DNA of 64,000 nt from Acanthococcus lagerstroemiae (GCA_031841125.1 CM063110.1:24051626-24115625); one strand, 5' to 3'. Positions 30,871-44,039 are shown, counted from the stretch's first letter. The notes: a model not told the origin generated them from the letters alone. Translations and numbers: made by a program.

Positions 30871-33610
30871 TTATAATCCAATCAGCAAGTTTCTTAAGTT
30901 TCCCGTAAGTTCCCTATTTTGAAGGGGAAAAAAATTCTCCAATCCCCTGAAAGCGCCCTAAATTGATGGAAAATCTCGCAGAAAATTGGAAGAAAAGTAT
31001 TTTCCTTTAATAAAAGTAAGACCTATGAATGTTCAGCGGTGTGAAAGAGTCTTAAATATGTCTTAAACAGTCCTAAAGGAATCTTGCGAGGAAATTTAAG
31101 AGGTGTTTGCACGAGTCTTAACAAGGCAGAAAGTTTTCAATGAGACAGAAAGGCAGATAGAGTCCGAAAGATTCTTAATCAAACCTGGAAGAGACATAAA
31201 CGGCATTTGAATTAACAGTCAGCTTTTTGTCTGGTCGAGTAAATATGGTTATGGCAAATTCTTCACCATCTCATGAACTTCTCCAATTTCCTTGAAAAAA
31301 GCCCCAAAGGTGAGTATCTCATCTTCACTATAATCATCATCGTACCTTCACCTAGCCCCGTAACCCCTTATTTTCCGACGCCACTACCTTGAGGAACAAT
31401 GGATAAAGTATGGAATAGTTATGAAGAATCATACACGAACTTTGGATTCTAAACGAGACTTAGAAAAGTTTAGAAAAATTTCCATGTTTCAAACAAGTCT
31501 GAGATAGTTTAAGAGATGAACATCCAGGGAAAATAAAGAATCGTTAGCGGCTTTTCTTGAGGGAAGACATTTGAATTTTGCAACTGGCAACATTTTCTAG
31601 ACCAAAAAGAAGGAAAAGAAAAAATCGTGAATTCTTCAAGTTTGCCAAGGGCGAATGTTTGGACGTCTGCTTCATAGCTGCTTTAAATTGTTGGCGTACG
31701 TTGAATCACAATTTTTATGAGAACTTTGAACCGTAAATGGTTCTATCAAATTAATCTGACAACACTCTCACTCCTGTTCACCAAGAACTTTGCAAGATAC
31801 GTGTTGCTATACCTGTACAAATATTTCCCTTTGCATTACATCAACTGTCATAAACAAGGAAAATGAAGTAAACGTACGGAGCACATCCTAACAGTTTTCC
31901 TGGTACGATACATTTGTGTTATACACCAACGTATAAGCTATCTAAAGTTAAAAAATAATAATAATAATAAATGAAAAAAATAAAGATGAAATGTCGTTTT
32001 AGGCGGCGTATGAATAATTACATCTACTTGTAGAAAAAAATTAATAAAGGCAAAGGGAGCCATTTCAAGGACATTGTCGCATAATCAAGTACGCTATTCA
32101 GTGCCCAATGAAAACTCTCGACATTTCGTTTGTAAGAACAAGAGAGCTTCCGTTCGCGACTGCAGTGTTTATGTGACAATTTCACCGAAATAAAAATGTA
32201 GGTAAAAGTGATAAATGAAAATTGCACGGCAAACATTAAAACGCTGATACTTAAAAAAGACTTTAGCCGTTGCCAACGGAAAAGCCTTAATAACGTCGCA
32301 TTCATAAAAATGAAGAGGGAAAAGTGTCTGGATCAAGATTAATTGGAGGAAGTAGGAACTTTTCAGTACCTAGCTGTTGAAAAACTTGAATAAAATTTAC
32401 AGTGATATTCCACTCGAATCATATTCCTGTGACACTTTTAGCAGGATATGGCATTTTTAGATCAACAATGCACGTAAAACGCTTCTTTTTCCCTTCCTGC
32501 TCTATTTTTCGTTCTAAAGCCGATTGAAAAGTGATTTTCAAAAATGCTTCCCGAAACATTGTCATTTTAAGGCATTCGTGTCATCTGGTAGACATAAAAG
32601 CAGATAGCCGACCAGGAGTTGGGAGGTTCATAGGGGGGAGGAAGACGAGGAGAAGGAGGACTGACTATCAAAAGAATGCTAAAAATTCTTTCGCTCGTAT
32701 AATTTTTCAGTTTTTCTTCTCTTTTTTTTTTGGGGGGGGGAGGGGGGCTTTCAGAGGATTTGGGCCCTCAACCCCTCTTTATTTGCATGTTTGCTGGTAG
32801 AGAAACTCATTAAACCGCCATTTCATTACCATGCATGGATGGCTACCAAGGAATTCGAGTGTCAAATATTATATACTGGTGTTCTTTTTCCGGACTCTGT
32901 TTTGTGTTTACTAAGAAGCTGACTTTTTGGAAAGGGCCGTTTTTGGAAAACGACACTCTTCAGTCGCAGCTTCGTGTTTCAAGAGGAGCCAGAATATATT
33001 TTCAAAAAATTCCTCAACATGGTTGGCCAGTAATTAGAGAGTATTGAAGTATTGTATGTAGTCATTTTAGAGTAACATACGTATCATTGTTCAGTGCAAT
33101 GACGGCAAGAGCTAAGCTGGGCCTTATTGCAATAAATTTGCGTTTTGTTTTAAATTTATTTCGATTGGGAACTTGTCTCTGGCGGTCGTCCTTCACTTTT
33201 TCTAGCCACCCTTAAAAAATGTTCACAACTCAATCTATGTTTTAAAAAAAAAAAATTTTAAAATGATTTTTGATTGAATAAATAAACTTGAGAAAATGAA
33301 CATAAAACAAGTTAGAACATGAAAAGGCCTTTTCTGGTATTTTTTAAACCGAACACGGGCCTTGGAAAGAGCCCGGATCTGATGCAAGTGCTTTTTTTGC
33401 ACCTCTCCCCCTCTCGCCGTCACTGGTTCAGTGTATCTAAGCCAAAATTGGCAGCACAACTTTTCTGCATTCACTGGATAGCCAATTTCAGAAATTTTCT
33501 CCGAAGTAATGGTGGCGGCCTGGATGGTTGAGGAACATAACCCTCTCTCCCCACCAAAAACTTGCAGGTTTCTGCTTGTATAGAAAGAAACGGGACAAAC
33601 CAGATAGTTA
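30871..33610. other. Intergenic, no gene recognised
   Basis: About 2.7 kb of AT-rich sequence. (AAT)n at about 31957-31974. Poly-T followed by a G run at about 32719-32740. A GGGCCTTATTGCAATAAA word near 33118 echoes 8650-8700. Open frames here lack recognisable motifs. Confidence 0.5.
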
Positions 33611-33617
33611 AGCAATG

Positions 33618-34225
33618 CACTCATAGAAAAAGCTGCCAAATTTCAGTATCTCGGTACCTGGCTGCATGAGGAGACAGATCAGTCAGTTGAAGTACGCTCG
33701 AGAATTGAACGAGCTAGAAAGGCCTTCATAAACATTAGAATCTTACTGACTCGTAATGACCTGTCCCCGGAACTGCGTATGAAGATGGTACTGCGCTATG
33801 TCTGGTCTACGCTCTCATATGGCATAGGGAGCTGGGTACTGACTCGCACGCTAGAGAAGAGAATTGAAGCTCTAGAGATGTACATTTATCGACGCACGCT
33901 GAAAATCGCATATCAAGACTACATCACGAACGTTGAAGTGCTGAGAAGAATTTCCAAAGAACCGGAGCTGCTCAGAACAATATAGCAAAGAAAGCTGGAG
34001 TACTACGGGCACGCGGAGAAATATTCAATTTTTCAATTCGTCCTGCGAGGGAAAATACGCGGCAAAAGGGGTGTTCGTCGCAGGAAATCATCATGGGAAT
34101 CGGATTTGAGAATATGGTTCAAATGCTCCCCAAAAGAACTCTTCACAAATTTCGGACAGAGAAGGTGTAATGAAGTAAGTACAAGTTCTTTTAAGGTGTC
34201 ATATAGGCAAATTTGTACCAAATAG
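33618..34225 (+). pseudogene. LINE reverse transcriptase C-terminal fragment with one stop
   Basis: A single open frame of about 200 codons interrupted once by TAG at 33983-33985. It reads KFQYLGTWLHEE, RARKAFINIR, WSTLSYGIGSWVLT, LEMYIYRRTLKIAYQDY, TNVEVLRRI, then past the stop KLEYYGHAEKYS, GKIRGKRGVRRRKSSW and LRIWFKCSPKELF, ending TAG at 34223-34225. AATAAA follows at once (34228). This is the post-catalytic region of a non-LTR retrotransposon of the type with GxW-YRR-TN-VL motifs. The clade is not certain. 5'-truncated just after the RT palm and otherwise well preserved, so relatively recent. Confidence 0.83.
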
Positions 34226-37200
34226 CAAATAAAAGTCTTCCTTCCCTTTTATGGTTTACGGATGAAGAAAATAAGTTGCTAGCCCCCTTCCCCCTATTAG
34301 CGATCACCACAATTGCTCTGAAGGATTAAGTCTTCCTTGGAAAACCTTTGAAAACCGAACTCCTCATATTTTTTGTTTCTATAACCACGCAATGTACAGA
34401 AAATATTCAGTCAAGAATGGTCAGTAATGTTCCCAAGAATTTCCAAAATTGTCAGAAATAATCATTTTTCGCGAGTACAGCCTATGTAGGTGTTTCCAGG
34501 TATGCACCTGGCTTCTCTTTAGCAGGGTAAGTAGGCAACTCATCCTAATAAAGTGTTGATATGATTCCCTGTTCTTACGTTTGAAGGGGCTACAATGGAA
34601 ACACTTGAAGAAATTAGGTACAGCAATAATGGAAAATTTTTTTCTCACTATTGATAATACATAAGACTGTTGGGACTTTTCGATAATAACAAAAGACATT
34701 TGCGGCAACTACCACAATGGGATCAACAGGGTGTTCACAAAATCAATTTCAATGATTAAAAACTGCGTATAAAAAGTTTGATATATTTCCAATTTTCCAA
34801 CAAATTTGTTCCGTGGAACTAGCGATTTTTCTACAGTAAATGATTCCATATTCTATATCCTTCGTATTATCGTTGGCCATACTGCTACTTATTTTAATTT
34901 TAGAGTTTGAAAATTTCAGTAAATGCACGCGGAATTAACGCTTAGAAATGTACTTCAATAATAATAATAAAGTGAAAGTTCTTTCTTTGTAGCGGTTACA
35001 TTAGTATTACTAAAAAATTTTTTTTTGAGTGAATACCGTGGTCAGGAAGCACAGGCCTCTATCTCCTTTGTTATAAGCCAGGCACTTCATACAAACTGAA
35101 ATATTAGTAACAATGTGCATTTGAAAAAATCATAATTTTCAATGGAAACTGTAAAGTGCCGCGTTTATTTGAATTTTCAACCTCAAAAACTAAAACAGGT
35201 AGGAGTGAGAGCAAGAAGTGTCTTTAAAGAGTATGCAGGAGAAAATCATTTACCGTAAAAAATTGCTTTGTTCCAAAGAAAATTTTTATAGAAAACTGGA
35301 AAAATATGAAAAGTTTTGTATGTAGTTTTCCCCCAAAATTGATTTGGCTAAAGACCACGTCGTAGATTCGATTTTGATAATTTTTTCGACTAGTTGCCGT
35401 AACTGCCTTCTGTTATCACCAAGAAGTTCCACCAGTTTATCTACCAGCAATATTGAAAAAAAAAAAAAAAATCCATTTACACAGAACATAATTCCTTTAA
35501 ATATCAGTATCTGTGCTCCTTCAAATATAACAGCAGGAAAACATCTACACGCCGTCAGAATGAGTTGCTTACTCACACAACTGAAGGGGGTCACCCACTT
35601 TAAGACACTTGTATAATTTCCGTCAACAACTTTCTACTTCTAATTACTCCCATTATCCCGAGGTAATTAAACTAATTAATCGACTGGAGTACTTCACCCC
35701 GCTGAATTACGACCCCAATATGAATACTACCGGCGAGCTGATAGTAAGAATAATATAAAAACGTCAATCTTACCAGTGAAAATGTAAATTTAATTATCAC
35801 CTGACAATTATGATAACGTGAACATATACGCGCGCACGTATCGAAATAGTCTACCGGAACTACGCAGGCGAAACTCGCGTCTGTATTACGAGTCCGTTCG
35901 ACAAGTACTGTGTGAGTTCTAAAATTGAAATTCGCCGTAGCGCTTCGACATTACAAATATGTTCGCCGGCATGCTGCGCAGTCGTGCAATTTCATTTATT
36001 TTATGCAGTTTGACTCTAATCGCGGCATTACATTAAATACGGAAAAACGAAATTTTATCAGCGATCTCGTTTATTACATTTTCCCGATCTTCTTTTTTAC
36101 AGGTCGCGGAAGAATCAGAAAATAATAAGGGGGGAACTGTAGGTTTTCACAGAAGAAAATGAGATCTTAGTATTCACGTACATCGGTTTGCATAATCGCA
36201 GGTAGCCTTGTTGTTTTTTTTTTGTTGTTTTTTTATATACCGGATGCGATTATCGTTCGAGAACATTAAACAAAGCCTTCGGAAATTATACTGAAATTTG
36301 ATCCACTGCAGTCTATTCAAACTTGAAACATCGATTCTAGTGGTTCAACTGAGTCCTGCTCATGCAAGCTCTGCTCTCTGTTTTGTTTCTCCGCGAAAGA
36401 AAAAATAATTAAATGTACGCTGTGGCGATCCAGGAATCAATCCTATGTGTAAAGGCTTAATTCGGAATTTCCATCTCTAATCACCAATAAAGTTTAGACT
36501 ACCTTCCTCCTCCATCAGGGCCATAGCGAAGCAAATTTATTGAGGGCACGGGTTTTAGAAAAATTTTTCAACTATTGAAAAGCGAAAAAATCAAAAATTT
36601 TCCCAATTAAGCTAGTTCAGCAAAAGGAGAGAAAAAAAACAAAAAATTTCCGAAATTTTAAAAGAATTAAAGAATTTGTCAACTGATCGCCTGAAATTGC
36701 CAATTTGCCAACTTTGATGGATGATTGAAGGGCCACCTCTCATGCCCCCACGCGGCTACATATGTCTCTACCTATTATAGATCCGTTTCTACTCGGACTT
36801 CTTACGGAAATTCAGTTCTGCCTCAATCAGACTCATTTGAACTACAAGGTATCCCAGCTTAAGTAATGGAACCTCGTGCCCCTGTCGGCGGCATACCAAT
36901 GCTGACTGGCGGGAATTAGGGAGAACCCGTAGCCGTCAGTCGAAGAGCCTGGAAGAAAGCGGCCCCAGACTGATGAAGAGCCCGGAAGAGGGCGGGCCTA
37001 TCGTCGACGAACATTGATAAGCGGCACTCCACCGAAGTTGTAGCATCAGCAGAAGAGACAATGACCGTAGCGGATGAGAAAAGTTCAGTGACACCTTGCC
37101 ACCAGTGAGCGTCCCCTCCCGTATTAGTCGAAAGGAACATGAGACCTCAGGTTCATATTATACGATTTACTTCGAAACTGAAGATGCTAAAGATCTTCCA

Positions 37201-37300
37201 AGTACGAAAAGTAGCCAATTTCCTCAGTAAATTTGATGCCAAATATCAATTCAGAAATTTTTCTGAAGGTTAGCAACGAGCAGTAATTTAATACGGTAAC
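34226..37300. other. Intergenic, no gene recognised
   Basis: Mostly AT-rich. 35.65-36.13 kb is CpG-richer and unique-looking. 36.48-36.78 kb (ACCTCTCATGCCCCCACGCG) resembles a worn DNA-transposon end. 36.84-37.14 kb is a GC-rich patch with an unrecognised 74-codon minus-strand frame, whose plus-strand frames also lack family motifs. No convincing gene. Confidence 0.45.
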
Positions 37301-37357
37301 TAATACTACCTGGAAAACCATTTTCCTGTAGATTTGACGGGTAGAATCACCGTCATT

Positions 37358-37652
37358 TCAACGTCAATTTGTCTTTAAAATCTAAATTGTCGTTGATTTG
37401 AGCTATTTTTCGACTCTAAGTCGACGTCAATTTACACCATTTTTCAACTTTAAATCGACATTGTGTATTTAAGCCACATTTCAATTCTAAATCGAGGTCG
37501 ATTTGAGCTATTTTCGACTATAAATCGACATTGATTTAGGCCATTTTCCGACTTTGAAAATATTTGAGCCATTTTCCGACTCTAAATCGATGTTAGTTTA
37601 AGCCATTTTTCGACTCTAAATCGGCGTCAATTTAAGCCATTTTAACATGCAT
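37358..37652 (+). repeat. Minisatellite, about 35-bp unit with GACGTC palindrome, array 1
   Basis: About eight degenerate units, each of the form CGACTCTAAATCGACGTCGA followed by TTTGAGCCATTTTT. The core is a perfect 16-bp palindrome in the consensus, but most units carry one to three changes. Confidence 0.85.
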
Positions 37653-38613
37653 ATGTCTATTGGTTGGCCCTCATATCCTATTTCCGACCTACATCAATCC
37701 CCAAACGACACTCTTTAACTTGACTCCAGTTCAGTTCAGTTGTGTGTACTGCGTGAAGCCAATCAGAATGATTTAGCTCTTCATAGTCACAATTCAGTTC
37801 AGTGATCCACATTTCCATGGAAATTATTTTGCCTTCTAGCCATGTGCTCATTGACCTAGATCTTTGTTGCGCGGCTGCAATCTGCAGCCGATTAATTTGC
37901 CACGCTTAAGAGTTTGACGTCTTACAGCCATTTTTTGTGTAATTGAACGAAAACTATAACATCCTCCCTCGACAACCTCGACGCACCACCCGACATTCTA
38001 CCAGCCATGTGCTTGTTGCTCTTGATCTTAGCTGCGCGACTGCACTCTGCAGCCGTGTTGTTAATAGAAATTTGCACGAAAATTTTTAATTAGGGTCTTT
38101 AAATATGTGTATAAAATTTGTATTTACATCACAGTTACGTCAACATTCAATGTAAAAAAAAAATATTCGGCAATTATGAATTTTTATTTGACACTTTTGT
38201 ACCCGACCCTCCTCCCCCCCCCCCAGACAAATTCATTCGAACCGCCTCTGAGTTTACAGATTATTTTCTTCTCACGACGTCACGATTGGAGATCTTTTAA
38301 AACAGTAATACAGTTATTAAGAGTTGATTTATGAAATTTCACGACTGTTAGCATAATCTGTCATAGAAATTTGTAATACAGAGATCAAGTTTTACTTTAC
38401 AAAAATTCGAGTAAGAGAGTATGCTAAATTACTATGATTGTTTGCATACTCTGTCATGGGAGTTCTTTTCTAAAATAAGGACCAAATTGCCAGGCTCACC
38501 TCACGAAAATTGAGTGACAGAGTACGCTGTATGACTGCAGGGAGTTTTTAATACAGTAACTGAGCTGTCAAGAGTTAATTTACAGAATTTCACGATGGTT
38601 AGCTTACTTTTTG

Positions 38614-38800
38614 ACTTCAAATCGACTTGAGCCATTTTCCGACTCTAAATCGACGTCGATTTAAGCCATTTTTTGATTTTAAACTGGCGTCGATTTGAGC
38701 TATTTTTTTATTCTAAATCGACGTTTACTCCAGTAATTTTACGACTCTAAATTGACATCGATTTGAGCCATTTTTTGACACTAAATCGATGTTGATTTTT
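38614..38800 (+). repeat. Minisatellite, GACGTC palindrome, array 2
   Basis: About five more units in the same orientation as array 1 (for example GACTCTAAATCGACGTCGAT then TTAAGCCATTTTTTG). Further single motifs follow at 38911, 38988, 39011, 39165 and 39226. Confidence 0.82.
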
Positions 38801-39260
38801 CATATTGTACGCCCGCTAACTTGAAACATAGAGGAAGCTCATTAACAGTCAGATCCAAGTGAACGTGTTTTGACGTTTTGATAGAGACGTCGATCTGATA
38901 GGAATAAATACCACTAAATCGACGTCGATTTGAAGTCGAAATTGATTGCTGACAGATCGACATCGTCTTAACTGTAAATTTGACGTCATTAATTTTAATA
39001 TCAAATTTTACGTCATTTCTAACGGTCAAATTTTTTTTTGTTCATTCTCGGTTTATAAAAACCCACCATAAGCTCCTATTTTCGATTTTTTTTCCTTGGG
39101 GGGGGGGGGGGTTAGACTCTGAATGAACTAGTTAAAACGACGTCCATTTATCTGTAAATTCTACGTCGGAAAAAAGTCGAATTATTACGAAAATCGACGG
39201 ATTGTCAAATTATCGATGTCATTCGACGTCAGTTTTGTGCGTCGGAATGGTTTTTTGAGT

Positions 39261-40327
39261 ATTTATTGGCTGTCCTCAATATTGGAGGAATAATGCATAT
39301 AAGTTTGAAAATTCGAATCATGAAATTTGGAAAAAATTCCTGTATGAATCGTAGCCTTGGTAGCCCTTTTTAATATTCATGATAGGCAACAAACGGCCAC
39401 TGCAGTTTCTGCTTTATTTTCAACATGCACATCCTGGATAAAATAAAGCATTTTGCTCGATGAAATCGCGCTTGGAGCTTTTAAAATTTCGCAACATAGT
39501 TTTAAAATTTTCAGATCAAATTTTATTCCCAAATTTGTTCGCATTCCATTAGAGTAGGGGATGAAACTGCTTTCGAAAATGCAACGAATGCTATAATCGC
39601 TATTTTTATTGTTCTTCTGAAATATTGAAAAGGCTGTCAAAGTCGACGGTTATGTGTCAAAAAATTTTACTTGAATTTCTTGATTCGAATTCTTTGAAAT
39701 GTTAGTAATGAGCAGTTTGTTAAATGTACAACAGAACCTGCTTACATAATTCATTGTTAAAGGAACTGTACGCGTCAAAAATTTCTGAACCGAAGTTTGC
39801 TATCGAATTTACTATTTTTCGAGTTTGTCAAACTGTATTCTCTTCAATTTTGAGGATAGACAGTACGCAATAGTCCGAGCAAACTGAAGCCACATGGAAG
39901 AAATGGAAACCATTTTCGTGAGTTAACGTTTTTTGCAAAAAATTGTTAAGAATGGACCTCTGAATAACGTACTAAAAATTCCCTCCTCTAACGTGGTGTT
40001 AAATTTCTGGAGGGGAGATAAAGCATTCCGAAATCAATCTTCTGCAATAATATCGGGAACTATCAAATCCCCCCCCCAAAAAAAAAACGAATAAGAATTA
40101 TTTTTTTGTAAAATTATGCGTAAGAAAGGTTCTTGGAAAATCGTCGTTTTTAAAAGGAGAAATTTTTTATGCGTTTTCATTTTTTGTATTACAAGGTTTC
40201 TCTTGTGCTTGTTCGTTGACATTCTCAATTTCAGTTTCATTCTTCGTATACTGTAAATCTCAATATACTTACCAGGTTTGAATAATGTTACGAATGACAT
40301 CAGTGACGTTCAAATTCAGTGCAAGTA
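39261..40327. other. Intergenic, nothing recognised
   Basis: AT-rich, no supported gene. A C-run followed by an A-run at 40070-40087. Confidence 0.5.
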
Positions 40328-40329
40328 TA

Positions 40330-41605
40330 CAGGGTGTCTGAGTTTCGGTTGCTAAGCGGGGAGGAATGAATAGTACTTGAATAGACAAAGCAAAAGTGTT
40401 ATTATCACCTTTTGCCTAATCGCAAAATTGAAGGCGCCGCATCTTTGTAAAAATCGAAAAATTCACTAATTTTGACCTATTACAAAAATCACGAGTAATG
40501 ATGTTGCCCAGTCTACAATGATGCCATGGTACAGCACTCACTTAGAATAACAAAACAAGTTATTACGATGTCCGGCCTGCTCTGTAAATTTAAGCAGGTA
40601 AATGGCATCCAAAATTCAGAAATTTCTATTTTTTTTTACAAAATTGTGCAAAAAGCCTACTTTTACTGAATCCCAACATGAATAACCAAAGGCCGGCGTA
40701 CAGTTCTCATTATCAAAACTGGTAGCCCTGATTCAGATGAACAAAAAATCATACCACTATCTCCTTCCAGTTTTCAGAATTTAAAAAGTTAAGACGCGTT
40801 GAAGTACTTTCAAATTTCAAAAAAACAGAAAATTTAACTCGCCCTAAAAATTAAACTGTTAGGGGGAATGCTATTTGGTTTCTAGGCTCCGCTCAAAAGT
40901 AAGTTTCCCGAAATTCGTAGGCAGAAACAAAAATTTGTATTCCAGTGCCTATTTTATGGTGGTTAGACAACTAGTTCAACTGATGGAGGAGTCTTCATGT
41001 AACGCCAGTCATTCATTCAGGCATAACGACTATTGAAAGTTACAATAAATTAGAAGCGTTTGTTATTTTTCTTTTTTTTTCTGTTTCTTCTTTGATCATA
41101 AGGTTCATTTTTCGATCATTTCAGAAGCTTCATGAACTTCAACGCGACATAACTTTTTAAATTCTAAAAACTGGAAGGAGATAGTGGTATGATTTTTTGT
41201 TCATCTGAATCAGGGCTACCAGTTTTGATAATGAGAAACGCCGGCCTTTGGTTATTCATGTTGGGGTTCAGTAAAAGTAGGCTTTTTGCACAATTTTGTA
41301 AAAAGATTGAAATTTCTGAATTTTGGATGCCATTTACCTGCTTAAATTTTCAGAGCAGGCCGGATATCGTAATAACTTGTTCCGTTACTCTAAGTGAATG
41401 CTGTAACATGGCATCATTGTAGACTGGGCAACATCATTACTCGTGATTTTTATAATGGGTCAAAATTGGTGAATTTTTCGATTTTTACAAAGATGCGGCG
41501 CCCTCAATTTTGTGATTAGACAAAAGGTGATAATAATACTTTTGCTTTGTCTACTCAAGTGCTATTCATTCTTCCCCGCTTAGCAACCGAAACTCGGACA
41601 CCCTG
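40330..41605. mobile_element. 1.28-kb palindromic MITE with 470-bp arms, TA-flanked
   Basis: Left arm 40330-40804 begins CAGGGTGTCTGAGTTTCGGT. Right arm 41137-41605 ends AACTCGGACACCCTG. The arms are inverted copies with scattered mismatches throughout. TA stands at 40328-40329 and 41606-41607, matching the TA duplication of Tc1/mariner-type insertion. The 332-bp spacer has no gene. Open frames in the arms are not conserved proteins. Confidence 0.93.
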
Positions 41606-41746
41606 TATTATGCTTACTGCACTTATTTTCATTTTCAATTTTATTCCTCTTTTCCATTTCCTAAAAACGACAAATTTCACGTTTCATCAATAGTAACATC
41701 GAGAATAAGTTACGAGTAATGGATATGCATCCTGCATATCTTTTCG

Positions 41747-42118
41747 GAAACTACAAAATGATACCGATATTGTGTTTCGTCCAATTCCCCATCGCCCTTT
41801 CCTCCCTTCCCGATGTACCACAATTTTTATTTTGATAAGAAACTGATTTCAAAAACAAGTTCAGCGACCTTGGGAACCTACAATGATACACATATTGTTT
41901 TTTGTCAGATTTTCCCCTCTCCTTTTCGCTGCTTTTATGGGTGCTAGGATTCACACTTCAGATTGAAAGTGGTATCAAAAACGATTTCAACCTCCTTCAA
42001 GACTTACAAAATGATACCCATGGTGTCTTTCCTCCGTTCCCAAAGTGCGACAGTGTTGAATTCAGCGTCAAGCTAATAACAAAATTATATGCAGGTTCCT
42101 CGAAATCCTCAAGTTGAT
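41747..42118 (+). repeat. 126-bp tandem repeat, three units
   Basis: CTACAAAATGATACCGATAT (41751), CTACAATGATACACATATTG (41878) and TTACAAAATGATACCCATGG (42003) mark unit starts about 126 bp apart. Each is followed by a pyrimidine-rich CCCTTTCCTCC-type stretch and a TTTCAAAAAC block. Diverged. The short open frames here are by-products. Confidence 0.75.
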
Positions 42119-43143
42119 TTAGAGTTTTCTCTGTTTGTGTTTTTGAAACTTAGAAAAATCAATTACATATTCCCAATATTCTTCTGAAGTAATGAAACAC
42201 ACACACAGCACATTATATACTTACTAACAGTGACGACGTTAGTAGAGCCTAAAGATGATTGGAAGAATAAATTTCATGGAAATTTCCATAAACAACACGA
42301 ACGCATTTTGCAGTCAATTACTGAAAAAATGGTTGGAAGAAAAGAGAAAAAAGTGATTGCAAGAAGCTCGTTGCCAACTCAAAAAATTACCTTTTCCTGA
42401 TTTTTCTAACGAATGTCAATGTCCCAATAGAACAAAAGTAAAAAGCTAATGGTCATAGAAATTTGCCCACTGATTTCCAGATTTAAAAAAAAAGTTCTCC
42501 ACTGAGGGCAATTTTTCCAATCGATTTTAATGTTTCTGATGTGTTCGAGAGAATTTCCATCCTTTCCCGAATGATACGTTCTTGGTATAAAGTAGCGGAA
42601 TTTGTTTCGAGCTGGATTTTCCTAGACACACTGTACGCCAAAATTATTTCCATACCTCCTGAAGGTCACGACTGGAGAAGGTAGTTTCGAAATTCCCCGG
42701 CTTAACCAGGATTCGGAAATTTTGTTTACTTGTTTTCAGCTTTGTCGAAATGCGGTTCTACCCCTCCCGGCTAACGGATTCTCTTTCAGCTATCAATATA
42801 TCACGTCCTTAAACAATCGTTTGATTTTCTCTGTCACTCGTGAGAAAGCTGGACTCTTGTCTTCGCCGCCCTTATACCTGTCGCAATACGAATTTGGGGA
42901 ATTTTATTTACAATATACGCGTCCAATCGAAGGCATTTTTTCTACGACGGACGTATCTCTGGTTGGGCGGTCGTTATCCCACTGCCCCACTTCGTATTCA
43001 AAGCCAATTAAAGTCGATGTACATTTTTGGGCTCAGTTACTCTAGAGATTTCAAATTTCGTCGGCATCAGTTATATTTGAATATAATTAGCACGAAGTAT
43101 CTTTCCTTGAAAATTTTTGTAATATTTTGTATCCGAGCTAGTT
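42119..43143. other. Intergenic, nothing recognised
   Basis: No gene supported. The 107-codon plus-strand frame at 42722-43045 has no recognisable family features. Confidence 0.45.
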
Positions 43144-43985
43144 GTGTGCATTTTGGATTGGATGCTTGGATTTACCAAGTCGTGATGGAGTTTTGATTTT
43201 GCATCTGTACCGTGAGTTATGTCGATTTTGCATGTTCAATTTTGGTACCCAAATGATTGCCTGTTGCCTGTCCTTTGACTGGTATGTTTGGATTATTACA
43301 TATTTGAATGATCGTCGTATTTTTGCATGTTTGCTGCATGTGGTTACTGGTCGTGTTCTATCTCGGTTGTTGCTTGTCATTTGACTGTTATATTTTACCA
43401 CATATTTGATCTTTGATCGATCGTTATATTTTTGCATGTTTGCTGTATGTGGTTGCCGTGCTTGTCATTTGACTATCATATATATTTTGTTCGCCATATT
43501 TTTGGATGTTTGCTGCATGTGATCACTGGTCATGATCTGCCTCTATTGTTCAAGACCTTCGGATCCGGTCATGTGTGCATTTTGGATTGGTTGCTTGGAT
43601 TCGCCAAGTCTGATGGGGTTTTGATTTTGCACCCGTATAGTGAGTTGTGTCGATTTTGCATGTATAATTGGTACCCAAATGATTGCCTGTGGCCTGTCTT
43701 TTGACTGTTATATTTGGTTTCTTACATATTTGATTGATAGTCGTATTTTTGCATGTTTGCTGCATGTGGTTGCTGTGTTTATCATTTGACTGTTATATGT
43801 ATTTTGTTCGCCGTATTTTTGGATGTTTACTACATGTAATTACTGGTCGTGATCTGCCTTCCTCGTTCCGTGATCTGCCTCCTTCGTTCAAGTTCATGAA
43901 TTTCGAATCTGATCAAGTCGTGTGCATTTTGAATTGGATGCTTGGATTCGCCAAGTCTGATGGAGGTTTGATTTCGCACGCGAAA
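43144..43985 (+). repeat. Complex tandem repeat, 350-430 bp units
   Basis: Unit starts GTGTGCATTTTGGATTGGAT at 43144, 43573 and 43920. Within units a shorter cassette (TTTTTGCATGTTTGCTGCAT) recurs at about 43324, 43432, 43504, 43748 and 43816. The Cys/Phe/Leu-rich open frames on the plus strand come from this repeat and are unlikely to be proteins. Confidence 0.85.
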
Positions 43986-44039
43986 GTTTTGGATTTACCG
44001 AGTTTCTTGAAATACGTCGCTGGATATAAACAGTATGTG

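Larger units (their letters stand above)
37310..39260. mobile_element. Element built of GACGTC-palindrome arrays
   Basis: Two arrays of a motif close to AAATCGACGTCGATTT (37358-37652 and 38614-38800), with isolated copies to 39235, bracket an interior with its own 100-250 bp repeats (ATTTCACGA..GTTAGCAT words at about 38330, 38420 and 38590). The outer edges AAAACCATTTTCC (37315) and GGAATGGTTTTTTG (39244) are roughly inverted, suggesting one element of about 1.95 kb. No transposase seen. Boundaries approximate. Confidence 0.5.

Noticed and set aside
36916..37140. 74-codon minus-strand frame in a GC-rich patch
   Set aside because: Not recognised, and the opposite strand is equally open in parts; could be a retroelement scrap but nothing supports a specific call.
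37358..39235. CRISPR-like regularly spaced repeats
   Set aside because: Units are directly adjacent and degenerate, with no unique spacers, and the surroundings are eukaryotic.
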